Part shown: positions 1 through 6,781 of the stretch, piece by piece
How positions within the stretch are numbered: position 1 is the first letter of the stretch
How the letters are laid out: each line of letters begins with the position of its first letter
Origin: JAEUMW01 sp039807745
Lineage (GTDB): Bacteria; Pseudomonadota; Gammaproteobacteria; Burkholderiales; JAEUMW01
Assembly: GCA_039807745.1 (NCBI GenBank)
Contig: JBDHRV010000119.1
Span: 1-11,514, forward strand
DNA: 11,514 nt
Reading direction: 5' to 3'
The notes under the pieces: generated by a model
Database searches by the model: none
The model's input: the letters and a program-made list of their open reading frames with translations, nothing else
What the model was told of the DNA's origin: nothing
Position numbers and translations under genes: made by a program

Positions 1-792
1 TTGTCGGCGCTGATGACCGTGCGCTACGTGGCCGCGCCGAAGCTGATGGAGCGCTTCAACGGTTTCCCGGCGGTGAAGGTCACCGGCAGCCCGGCGCCGG
101 GATTCAGCTCCGGCCAGGCACTGGCGGCGATGGAGGCGGTCGCGCGCGAGACGCTGCCCGGCGATTTCTCGTTCGCGTGGGCGGGCCAGGCGCTGCAGGA
201 GAAGGGGTCCGGCGGCACCTCCGCGATCGCGTTCGTCGCCGGCCTGATCGTCGTCTTCCTCCTGCTCGCCGCGCAGTTCGAAAAATGGACGCTGCCGATC
301 GCCGTGGTGCTGACGGTGCCGATCGCGATCCTCGGCGCACTGTTGCTCACCTGGGTGCGCGGCCTCGAGAACGACGTCTACTTCCAGGTCGGCCTGGTGA
401 CGCTGGTCGGTCTGTCGGCGAAGAACGCGATCTTGATCTGCGAGTTCGCAATCGAGCGGGTGCGGCACGGCATGGCGGTGAAGGAGGCGGCGCTCGAAGC
501 CGCCGGCCTGCGGCTGCGTGCGATCGTCATGACCTCGCTCGCGTTCGGCCTGGGCTGCGTGCCGCTTGCGATCGCGAGCGGACCCGGGGCGAACAGCCTG
601 CGCGCGATCGGCACCGGCGTGATTGGCGGCATCCTCGCCTCGACCGTGGTCGCGGTCCTCTTCGCGCCGCTGTTCTTCTGGATGCTCGAGAGCATGAGCG
701 CGCGGTTCGCACGGCAGAATGCTGCTGCCGGCGCTGCACCGGGTGGCGCGATGCCCGCCGACGCACCGCATGCCCCTCGGAAGGATGACTGA
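1..792 (+). CDS. RND (HAE1-type) multidrug efflux transporter, C-terminal part
   Basis: This is the last 263 codons of a proton-driven RND pump of the AcrB/MexB type, which exports drugs across the envelope as part of a tripartite complex. The left window edge cuts the gene, and the TTG at base 1 is probably not its start because family members are about 1,000 residues long. Residues 1-70 are the end of the second periplasmic porter/docking region, followed by the last membrane helices from about residue 73. The motif GLSAKNAILI (residues 137-146) contains Lys141, matching AcrB Lys940. The motif RLRAIVMTSLAFGLG contains Thr178, matching AcrB Thr978. Both belong to the proton relay; the Asp pair of that relay lies in the missing half. 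The stop codon is one base before the start of the outer-membrane partner, so the two are co-transcribed. The substrate cannot be told from this part. Confidence 0.93.
   Translation: MSALMTVRYVAAPKLMERFNGFPAVKVTGSPAPGFSSGQALAAMEAVARETLPGDFSFAWAGQALQEKGSGGTSAIAFVAGLIVVFLLLAAQFEKWTLPIAVVLTVPIAILGALLLTWVRGLENDVYFQVGLVTLVGLSAKNAILICEFAIERVRHGMAVKEAALEAAGLRLRAIVMTSLAFGLGCVPLAIASGPGANSLRAIGTGVIGGILASTVVAVLFAPLFFWMLESMSARFARQNAAAGAAPGGAMPADAPHAPRKDD
780..786 (+). promoter_or_regulatory. Ribosome binding site that decides the efflux lipoprotein start
   Basis: GGAAGGA lies seven bases before the ATG at 794. It overlaps the in-frame ATG at 785, so it cannot serve that codon. This favours 794 as the start, which also gives a standard-length lipoprotein signal peptide. 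Confidence 0.6.
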
Positions 793-793
793 A

Positions 794-2248
794 ATGCGCA
801 GGACTCTGATCGCGACATGTATCGCGGGCATGCTCGCGGGATGCAAGGTCGGCCCGGACTACGTGCGTCCGGAAGTGGAAACCCCCGCCGCCTTCCGCTA
901 CGACGTCACCAACGCCGACGACCTCGTCAACACCGCCTGGTGGGAGCAGTTCGACGACCCGGTCTTGAACCGGCTCATCACCACGGCGCTCGCCCGGAAC
1001 AAGGACGTTCGCATCGCCGCGGCGCGCGTCGAGGAAGCCGCCGGGGTGCTCGGTGTGACGCGCTCCCAGCTCTTTCCGCAGGTCCGTGTCAGCGCCGATT
1101 TCGCGCGCCAGCAGGTCAGCCGCTACAGCGGCACGACGACCCTGCAAGACGACGTGAGACGCACGTTCAACAACTACCAAGTGCTGCTCTCGGCCTCGTG
1201 GGAGATCGACTTCTTCGGCAAGCTGCAGCGCCAGACCGAATCGGCGCGGGCATCCTTGCTCGCCACCGAGGATGGGCGACGCGCGACGCTGCTCTCGCTG
1301 GTCGCTGCCGTCGCGAATGAGTACATCACCCTGCGCGATCTCGACAAGCAGCTCGAGATCTCCCGCCGCACCGCCGACTCACGCAGCGAGAGCGTGCGGC
1401 TCTTCGAACTGCGCTTCAAGGGCGGGGTCGTCGCCGAACTCGAGCTCGAACAGGTGCGCTCGGAATACGAGCAGGCGCTGGCCGCGATCCCCGATCTCGA
1501 ACGCCAGATCGCACAGCAGGAGAATCTGATCTCCGTGCTGCTCGGAAGCAATCCGGGCCCGATCCCACGCGGTCGGACGCTCGACGAGCTCGTGCTGCCC
1601 CAGGTGCCGATCGCCCTGCCCTCTGATTTGCTCGAACAGCGCCCGGACCTGTTGCAGGCGGAGCAGAGCCTCGTTGCCACGAACGCCGACATCGGCGCGG
1701 CAAAGGCACTTTACTTCCCCACCATCACGCTCACCGGCCAGGCCGGCACGCTCAGCACGCAATGGAGCAAGCTCTTCACCGGCGATGCGCGCGTCTGGAA
1801 TTTCGGGCCGACGGTCAGCGTGCCGATCTTCACCGCGGGCGCCATCCGCGGCCAGGTCGCGCAGGCCGAGGCACGCCAGCAGCAGGCGCTCTACCAATAC
1901 CAGCAGGCGATCCAGACGGCATTTCGCGAGACCGAGGATGCGCTCGTCGCCCAGCTCAAGCTGCGCGAGCAGCTCACCGTCCAGGCGCGTCGGGTGACAG
2001 CGCTCAAGGGATACGCACGGCTCGCACGCCTGCGTTACGACAACGGCTACACCAGCTTCCTCGAAGTCCTCGATGCCGAGCGCAGCCTCTTCAACGCCGA
2101 GCTCGATTACGCGCGCAACCAGGGCGATCTGTTTCAGGCTTTGGTGGACATCTACAAGGCCATGGGCGGGGGCTGGGTCGTGCGCGTCAACGAGCTCGCC
2201 CCGGGTCCCAATATCGACGTGCAGGCGAATCCGCCGATTTTCCCATAG
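794..2248 (+). CDS. RND efflux outer-membrane lipoprotein, NodT family
   Basis: This is a 484-residue outer-membrane factor of the TolC/OprM class, the exit duct of the pump encoded just upstream. The N-terminus (MRRTLIATCIAGMLAGC) is a short lipoprotein signal with lipobox LAGC, so Cys17 is the likely lipidated residue. The sequence KVGPDYVRP follows, as is typical of the family. Two outer-membrane efflux (OEP) repeats follow. Family marks include SASWEIDFFGK (residues 133-143), the EQRPDLLQAE motif (281-290) and YFPTITLTGQAG (307-318), the hinge-strand region seen in NodT/OprM proteins. Long helical segments rich in Ala, Gln, Glu and Arg fit the periplasmic alpha-barrel. The start at 794 is preferred over 785 because of the Shine-Dalgarno position and the signal peptide. 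Length is normal for the family. The gene is probably the last of its operon, since 133 bases without a gene follow. Confidence 0.95.
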   Translation: MRRTLIATCIAGMLAGCKVGPDYVRPEVETPAAFRYDVTNADDLVNTAWWEQFDDPVLNRLITTALARNKDVRIAAARVEEAAGVLGVTRSQLFPQVRVSADFARQQVSRYSGTTTLQDDVRRTFNNYQVLLSASWEIDFFGKLQRQTESARASLLATEDGRRATLLSLVAAVANEYITLRDLDKQLEISRRTADSRSESVRLFELRFKGGVVAELELEQVRSEYEQALAAIPDLERQIAQQENLISVLLGSNPGPIPRGRTLDELVLPQVPIALPSDLLEQRPDLLQAEQSLVATNADIGAAKALYFPTITLTGQAGTLSTQWSKLFTGDARVWNFGPTVSVPIFTAGAIRGQVAQAEARQQQALYQYQQAIQTAFRETEDALVAQLKLREQLTVQARRVTALKGYARLARLRYDNGYTSFLEVLDAERSLFNAELDYARNQGDLFQALVDIYKAMGGGWVVRVNELAPGPNIDVQANPPIFP

Positions 2249-2381
2249 ACCTCGGAGGGCGAAACTCCACCGCGATTCCGGGGTCCGATGGCCAGTGTGT
2301 GCTGCGCTTGGCGGCGGTTCTTCCTGGACGCGCTGCGGGCGACCCGGAGCGTGTGATGAACCGGAAAACGAGGACCACATC
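2249..2381 (+). other. Intergenic region between efflux and reductase genes
   Basis: This 133-base gap ends the efflux operon and precedes the reductase gene. I find no convincing stem-loop followed by a T run and no clear sigma70 promoter. A 15-codon reading frame (2356-2403) with GGAG six bases upstream overlaps the reductase start, but nothing else supports it as a gene. A promoter for the reductase and perhaps the SDH block may lie here, though I cannot point to it. Confidence 0.4.
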
Positions 2382-3092
2382 ATGCAGACCAACGTCAAAC
2401 TGATTCGCAAGGAGACCATTGCCGACGGCACCATGGCGTTTTATTTCGCCAAGCCGGAGGGCTTCGACTTTCGCGCCGGGCAATTTGCCGACTACACGCT
2501 GATCGACCCGTCGGAAACGGACGCTGAAGGCAACACCCGCGGCTTTTCGCTGGTGCAGGCGCCGTACGAACCGGATCTGGTCGCAGCGACACGCATGCGC
2601 GATACCGCATTCAAGCGAGTGCTGAAGAACCTGCCGATCGGCGCCGAGGTCAAACTCGATGCGCCCTACGGCGACTTCACGCTGCACAAGACCACATCCA
2701 CCCCGGCGGTATTCATCATCGGCGGCATCGGCGTCACGCCGGTGCGTAGCATGGTCGCCCAAGCCACCCACGACAAGACCGCCCATCAGATCACGCTGCT
2801 GCACGCCGGCCGCACGCCAACCGAGCTGCCGCTGAAGAGCGATTTCGAGCAACTGGCCAGGGAGAACCCGAACTTCCGGTATGTCGTGACCGTCGAGTCG
2901 GCGCCCGACGGGTGGCCCGGCGAACGCGGCCGCGTCGACGCCGCGTTGGTGAGGAAGTATGTGTCGGATCTGCATCGACCCATCTACTACCTGTCCGGTC
3001 CGGAAGGCATGGTCAAGGCCATGCGAGCGTTGCTGGTGAGCCTCGATGTCGATGAAGACAACATCCGCACCGAAGAGTTTGCCGGCTACTGA
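2382..3092 (+). CDS. Ferredoxin-NADP reductase family FAD/NAD(P)H oxidoreductase
   Basis: This 236-residue flavoprotein has the two-domain ferredoxin-reductase fold and should shuttle electrons between NAD(P)H and a one-electron carrier through FAD. The FAD domain carries the RxxS-type flavin motif as TRGFS (residues 52-56), and the YGDF stretch (96-99) lies at its end. The nucleotide domain begins with FIIGGIGVTP (111-120), the glycine-rich dinucleotide loop. YYLSGPEGMV (202-211) is the conserved GPxxM region. The chain ends EEFAGY, the C-terminal aromatic ending usual in this family. It has no 2Fe-2S domain and no oxygenase domain, so its redox partner is a separate protein that I do not see here. 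The start at 2382 follows CGAGGA by about seven bases. Its last 47 bases overlap the start of the SDH assembly factor gene, which suggests co-transcription with the SDH operon. The family is secure, but the physiological partner is unknown. Confidence 0.88.
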   Translation: MQTNVKLIRKETIADGTMAFYFAKPEGFDFRAGQFADYTLIDPSETDAEGNTRGFSLVQAPYEPDLVAATRMRDTAFKRVLKNLPIGAEVKLDAPYGDFTLHKTTSTPAVFIIGGIGVTPVRSMVAQATHDKTAHQITLLHAGRTPTELPLKSDFEQLARENPNFRYVVTVESAPDGWPGERGRVDAALVRKYVSDLHRPIYYLSGPEGMVKAMRALLVSLDVDEDNIRTEEFAGY

Positions 3093-3228
3093 TCGCTCCC
3101 GGCCGACGCCGGAACCCGCGAGTCGACCCGACGACCGTCGCCGCGAGCGGCCGACGCCGGAGGGCGACGCTCTCGATCCCACGCGATACGGCGATTGGGA
3201 GAAGAACGGGCGCTGCATCGATTTCTGA
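3046..3228 (+). CDS. Succinate dehydrogenase assembly factor 4 homologue (DUF1674)
   Basis: This small protein of 60 residues ends with PTRYGDWEKNGRCIDF, the diagnostic C-terminal block of the DUF1674/SDHAF4 family (PTRYGDWE-x2-GR-x2-DF). In mitochondria SDHAF4 binds the flavinylated catalytic subunit and promotes its pairing with the Fe-S subunit; the same role is inferred here. The N-terminal part is rich in Pro, Arg, Thr and Asp, low in complexity and probably disordered, with RPTPE occurring twice. The start is uncertain. ATG at 3046 has GGTGAG five bases upstream; ATG at 3052 is in frame two codons later. Either start lies inside the 3' end of the reductase gene in another frame, a 41-47 base overlap that suggests translational coupling. 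The sdhC start is only 15 bases beyond the stop, so the factor is encoded at the head of its client's operon. Its size and overlap make it easy to miss. Confidence 0.85.
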   Translation: MSMKTTSAPKSLPATDRSRPTPEPASRPDDRRRERPTPEGDALDPTRYGDWEKNGRCIDF

Positions 3229-3243
3229 CCGAGAACAACAGTC

Positions 3244-3666
3244 ATGTCGCATATCCGACCACTGTCGCCGCATCTGGGCATCTACCGCTGGCGCGTCAAC
3301 ATGCTGCAGTCGGCGCTACACCGGCTGACCGGCTTGTTCCTCTGCCTCGGTGCGCTGCTGGTGACATGGGGGCTGATCGCCGCCGCCGACGGCGAGGCCG
3401 CATGGAACACATTCGCCGGCTTCTGGAGCAGCGCGATCGGACTCGTGCTGCTGTTCATCTGGACCTGGTCGTTGTTGTTCCATCTGTGCAACGGCATCCA
3501 GCATCTGGTGCGCGACACGGGTCGAAACTTCGGCCCGCCAACGCGCGACCGCACGCGTGCCCCGGTCTACTGGCGCGCGGGCTGGTTCGTGATCGGCATC
3601 AGCGTGGCCCTCACGGTGCTGGTCTGGGTGCTGCTCGTCGTGCGCATGCAGGGTGGCGTGGCATGA
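3244..3666 (+). CDS. sdhC: Succinate dehydrogenase cytochrome b subunit SdhC
   Basis: This is one of the two membrane anchors of complex II, which carries heme b and forms much of the ubiquinone site. The protein has 140 residues, the normal length. The N-terminal signature RPLSPHLGIYRW (residues 5-16) is typical of SdhC in alphaproteobacteria, mitochondria and Xanthomonas-like bacteria. SALHRLTG (23-30) supplies Ser23 and Arg27, matching E. coli Ser27 and Arg31 of the quinone pocket. In LFHLCNGIQHLVRDTG, His80 aligns with the axial heme ligand His84 of E. coli. Three hydrophobic membrane segments are visible at about 30-48, 64-85 and 112-133. The stop overlaps the sdhD start in ATGA, so translation is coupled. 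The ribosome binding site is weak, which fits coupling to the assembly factor gene just upstream. Confidence 0.96.
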   Translation: MSHIRPLSPHLGIYRWRVNMLQSALHRLTGLFLCLGALLVTWGLIAAADGEAAWNTFAGFWSSAIGLVLLFIWTWSLLFHLCNGIQHLVRDTGRNFGPPTRDRTRAPVYWRAGWFVIGISVALTVLVWVLLVVRMQGGVA

Positions 3667-4076
3667 GCGCTTATCCCGGACAGGAAAGTCTGCGCGATCC
3701 GCTCGAGGTGGCGCGCGGCCTCGGGTCGTCGAAGACCGGCGCGCATCACTGGTGGCTGCAGCGGGTGACCGCGGTCGCGCTGGTGCCGTTGTCGATCTGG
3801 TTCCTGTTTCTGCTCGGCGGCTTGGTTCATGCGAGCTACCCGATGGTGCTGGCCGCGTTCGCGCGACCGGTGAATGCGTTGTTCCTGATCGTGTTCGCGG
3901 TCTGCATGTTCTGGCACGGTGCGCTCGGACTGCAAGTGATCGTCGAGGACTATGTGCACACCCGCTGGCTCGAAGTGACCCTGCAGATCGCGCTGCGCTT
4001 CGGCGCGTGGCTGGGTGCTCTGGCGTGCGTGATGGCCGTTCTCGCGGTCTGGCTCGGCGGCGGCGCGCACACCTGA
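3663..4076 (+). CDS. sdhD: Succinate dehydrogenase membrane anchor subunit SdhD
   Basis: This is the second membrane anchor of complex II, 137 residues long. It starts at the ATG that shares ATGA with the sdhC stop. The N-terminus RDPLEVARGLGSSKTGAHHW followed by QRVTAVALVPL is the usual anchor pattern before the first helix. Three membrane helices are visible at about 34-55, 62-84 and 106-131. In FWHGALGLQVIVEDYVH, His85 is the expected second axial heme b ligand (E. coli His71). Tyr97, twelve residues later, corresponds to E. coli Tyr83 of the quinone site. The sequence is of the LGLQVIVEDYVH type seen outside the enterics. The gene is followed after 16 bases by sdhA. Confidence 0.95.
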   Translation: MSAYPGQESLRDPLEVARGLGSSKTGAHHWWLQRVTAVALVPLSIWFLFLLGGLVHASYPMVLAAFARPVNALFLIVFAVCMFWHGALGLQVIVEDYVHTRWLEVTLQIALRFGAWLGALACVMAVLAVWLGGGAHT

Positions 4077-4092
4077 TCGCAAACTGGGATCG

Positions 4093-5889
4093 ATGCCGGT
4101 GGAAAGCTACAAGGTCGCGGCGCATCAATACGACGTGGTGGTAGTAGGCGCCGGCGGTGCCGGCCTGCGCGCAACGATGGGACTGGCCGCCAAGGGTCTG
4201 TCCGCTGCCTGCGTCACCAAGGTGTTCCCGACCCGCTCGCACACCGTGGCGGCGCAGGGCGGGGTGGCCGCGGCGCTCGGCAACATGGGCGAGGATGATT
4301 GGCGCTACCACTTCTACGACACGGTGAAGGGCGGCGACTGGCTGGGCGACCAGGATGCCATCGAGTACATGTGCCGCGACGCGATTCCAGCGATCATCGA
4401 ACTCGAGCACTTCGGCGTGCCGTTCTCGCGCACCGCCGACGGCAAGATCTATCAGCGACCGTTCGGCGGCATGACCACGCGTTACGGCGAGGGGATCGCA
4501 CAGCGAACCTGCGCCGCGGCCGACCGCACCGGGCACGCGATCCTGCATACGCTGTACACCCAGGCCCTCAAGCACAAGGCCAGGTTCTTCGTCGAGTACT
4601 TCGCGACCGACCTGGTCAGGCACCCGGCCAGCGGGCGCGTCGTCGGCGTGCTCGCCATCGACCTCAACGAGGGCACGCTGCATCTGTTCAAGGGTCACGC
4701 GATCGTGCTCGCGACCGGCGGCTACGGACGCGCCTACTTCTCGTGCACCTCCGCTCATACCTGCACCGGCGATGGCGGCGGCATGGCCTTGCGCGCCGGC
4801 GTGGCGTTGCAGGACATGGAGTTCGTGCAGTTCCACCCCACCGGAATCTACGGCTCGGGTTGCCTGATCACCGAGGGCGTGCGCGGCGAGGGGGGGTTCC
4901 TCACCAACGCCAGCGGCGAACGCTTCATGGAGCGCTACGCGCCGAACGCCAAGGATCTCGCTTCGCGCGACGTGGTCAGCCGCGCGATCACGCTCGAGAT
5001 CCGCGAGGGCCGCGGCTTCGGCGAGCACGCCGACCACGTGCACCTGAACCTCGCGCACCTCGGCGCCGACGTGCTGCACCAACGCCTGCCGGGCATTTCC
5101 GAAACCGCCCGCATATTCGCGGGCGTGGATGTCACCAAGGAGCCGATTCCAGTACTACCGACCGTCCACTACAACATGGGTGGCATCCCGACCAACTACC
5201 ACGGCGAAGTGATCCGGAAAGTCGGCGACGATCCCGATGTCGTCATACCGGGACTGTTCGCGATCGGCGAGGCTGCGTGCGTATCGGTGCACGGTGCCAA
5301 CCGGCTGGGCTCCAATTCGCTGCTCGACCTGATCGTATTCGGGCGCGCGGTGGCCAACCGCTGCGCCGAAATCATCGAGCCCGACACGCCGCACCACGAC
5401 CTGCCGTCGGACGCACTCGAGCCGGCGCTGACCCGGCTCGACAAGTTGCGCCACGCCGATGGCGGCACGCCGACGGCGCAACTGCGCCTGAAGATGCAGA
5501 AGACCATGCAGGCCGATGCGGCGGTGTTCCGCACTGCCGCAACGCTGCAGCAGGGCTGCGCCCGCATCGACGAGGTGTACGGCGAGTTCGCCGACATCCG
5601 CGTCAGCGACCGCTCGCTGATCTGGAATTCGGACCTGGTGGAAACCTTCGAGCTGGCGAACCTGCTGGCGCAGGCGGTCGCCACCATGCATTCCGCCGAG
5701 CAGCGCCTGGAGACGCGCGGCGCGCATGCGCGCGAGGACTTCCCCGAACGCGATGACGTCAACTGGATGAAGCACACCCTGGTCACGGTCGGCGACAAGG
5801 GGGACTGCAGCTTCGACGACCGGCCGGTGCATTCGAACACCATGACCGACGAAGTCGATCCGATCCCGCCCGGCAAGCGGGTGTACTGA
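4093..5889 (+). CDS. sdhA: Succinate dehydrogenase flavoprotein subunit SdhA
   Basis: This is the catalytic subunit of complex II. It oxidises succinate to fumarate at a covalently bound FAD on the cytoplasmic face. The protein has 598 residues, normal for the family. The dinucleotide fold GAGGAG is at residues 19-24. His50 in TRSHTVAAQGG is the covalent FAD attachment residue (E. coli His45). The dicarboxylate site residues are all present: His248 in the HPTG motif, Glu261 in TEGVRGEGG, the proton-shuttling Arg292 in SRDVVSRA, His359 in PTVHYNMGGIPTN, and Arg404 in GANRLGSNSLLD. The C-terminal capping and helical domains are complete, ending with PGKRVY. An active dehydrogenase is expected. 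Pairing with SdhC/D anchors of this type and the assembly factor upstream supports succinate dehydrogenase over fumarate reductase. No sdhE flavinylation gene is visible in the window. Confidence 0.98.
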   Translation: MPVESYKVAAHQYDVVVVGAGGAGLRATMGLAAKGLSAACVTKVFPTRSHTVAAQGGVAAALGNMGEDDWRYHFYDTVKGGDWLGDQDAIEYMCRDAIPAIIELEHFGVPFSRTADGKIYQRPFGGMTTRYGEGIAQRTCAAADRTGHAILHTLYTQALKHKARFFVEYFATDLVRHPASGRVVGVLAIDLNEGTLHLFKGHAIVLATGGYGRAYFSCTSAHTCTGDGGGMALRAGVALQDMEFVQFHPTGIYGSGCLITEGVRGEGGFLTNASGERFMERYAPNAKDLASRDVVSRAITLEIREGRGFGEHADHVHLNLAHLGADVLHQRLPGISETARIFAGVDVTKEPIPVLPTVHYNMGGIPTNYHGEVIRKVGDDPDVVIPGLFAIGEAACVSVHGANRLGSNSLLDLIVFGRAVANRCAEIIEPDTPHHDLPSDALEPALTRLDKLRHADGGTPTAQLRLKMQKTMQADAAVFRTAATLQQGCARIDEVYGEFADIRVSDRSLIWNSDLVETFELANLLAQAVATMHSAEQRLETRGAHAREDFPERDDVNWMKHTLVTVGDKGDCSFDDRPVHSNTMTDEVDPIPPGKRVY

Positions 5890-5911
5890 CTCTGTCCCGG
5901 GACTCCGAGCC

Positions 5912-6691
5912 ATGGCTGAATTCACGTTGCCGAAGATGTCCAAGGTCCGCAAGGGCAAGCATTTCGCGGCCAGGGCGGGCGGCAAGAAGCTGCGCACCTT
6001 CGGCGTCTATCGCTGGGATCCCGATGCCGGTGACAACCCACGTCTGGACACCTACGAGGTCGATGTCACGGGTGCACCGATGGTCCTCGACGTGCTGCTC
6101 AGGATCAAGAACGAGATCGACGCCACGCTCACGCTGCGCCGCTCGTGCCGCGAGGGTGTGTGCGGATCGTGCGCGATGAACATCGCGGGCGAAAACACGC
6201 TCGCCTGCACCAAGGGGCTGGACCAACTGCCAGCGGGCGACGTCGATATCTACCCGCTGCCGCACATGCCGGTCGTCAAGGATCTGGTGTCCGATCTGAC
6301 GCACTTCTATGCCCAGTACGCTTCCATCAAGCCCTGGATGCAAACGACAAGCGCGGCGGGCTCGCGCGAGCGTCTGCAATCACCCGACGACCGCGAGAAG
6401 CTCGACGGCCTGTACGAGTGCATCCTGTGCGCCTGCTGCACCGGAGCCTGCCCGAGCCACTGGTGGAACCCGGACAAGTTCCTCGGGCCCGCGGTGCTGC
6501 TGCAGGCTTACCGCTGGATCACCGATTCCCGCGACGAAGCCACCGGCGAGCGCCTCGACTATCTCGATGATCGCTTCAGGCTGTATCGCTGTCACACCAT
6601 CATGAACTGCACCAACACCTGCCCGAAGGGCCTGAATCCCGCCAATGCGATCGCCGAGATCAAACAATTGCTCCTCGACCGTATGGTCTGA
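5912..6691 (+). CDS. sdhB: Succinate dehydrogenase iron-sulfur subunit SdhB
   Basis: This subunit carries electrons from the FAD of SdhA to the quinone site through three Fe-S clusters. It is 259 residues long with the extended N-terminus (MAEFTLPKMSKV) common in this lineage. The 2Fe-2S cluster is held by Cys79, 84 and 87 in SCREGVCGSC plus Cys99. The 4Fe-4S cluster uses Cys170, 173 and 176 in CILCACC, with Cys237. The 3Fe-4S cluster uses Cys180, 227 and 233, the latter two in RCHTIMNCTNTCPKG. The segment between the two cluster motifs reads CCTGACPS, where most homologues have CCSTSCPS or CCSTACPS. No cluster cysteine is affected. HWWNPDKFLGP fits the expected quinone-side Trp region. This is the last gene of the SDH operon; a 90-base gap follows. 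Confidence 0.97.
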   Translation: MAEFTLPKMSKVRKGKHFAARAGGKKLRTFGVYRWDPDAGDNPRLDTYEVDVTGAPMVLDVLLRIKNEIDATLTLRRSCREGVCGSCAMNIAGENTLACTKGLDQLPAGDVDIYPLPHMPVVKDLVSDLTHFYAQYASIKPWMQTTSAAGSRERLQSPDDREKLDGLYECILCACCTGACPSHWWNPDKFLGPAVLLQAYRWITDSRDEATGERLDYLDDRFRLYRCHTIMNCTNTCPKGLNPANAIAEIKQLLLDRMV

Positions 6692-6781
6692 AGGGTAGGT
6701 ATGCCGCGCATCACCTGCAACCTGAAGTCGGGACGAGTGTCTATTCGATTAGATGAGTTTCAGTCCTGACCGGAGGCGATC
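6692..6781 (+). other. Intergenic gap between sdhB and the three-gene cassette
   Basis: This is a 90-base gap. It includes a short AT-richer stretch (about 6741-6762) that is the most plausible place for a promoter of the following cassette, but I cannot assign -35 and -10 boxes. I see no hairpin with a T run after sdhB, so read-through from the SDH operon cannot be excluded. Confidence 0.35.
6772..6776 (+). promoter_or_regulatory. Strong Shine-Dalgarno for the cassette's first gene
   Basis: GGAGG lies five bases before the ATG at 6782. It is one of the best ribosome binding sites in the window and fixes the start of the 516-residue protein. Confidence 0.65.

Noticed and set aside
2356..2403. 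15-codon upstream reading frame overlapping the reductase start
   Set aside because: It has GGAG at good spacing, but it is too short, lacks any leader-peptide pattern such as repeated codons and has no paired hairpins. Chance is the simpler reading.
3100..3161. 14-base direct repeat (CGGCCGACGCCGGA, at 3100-3113 and 3148-3161)
   Set aside because: It lies inside the assembly factor gene and encodes RPTPE twice in its low-complexity N-terminal region, so it is coding repetition and not a recombination site.
2187..3281. 364-codon minus-strand frame opposite the reductase and assembly factor
   Set aside because: It is a shadow of coding sequence on the other strand, with no family features.
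3316..5082. 588-codon open frame on the minus strand opposite sdhC, sdhD and sdhA
   Set aside because: It is antisense to three certain genes, with Arg/Ala/His-rich sequence, no recognisable motif and no ribosome binding site I could support.
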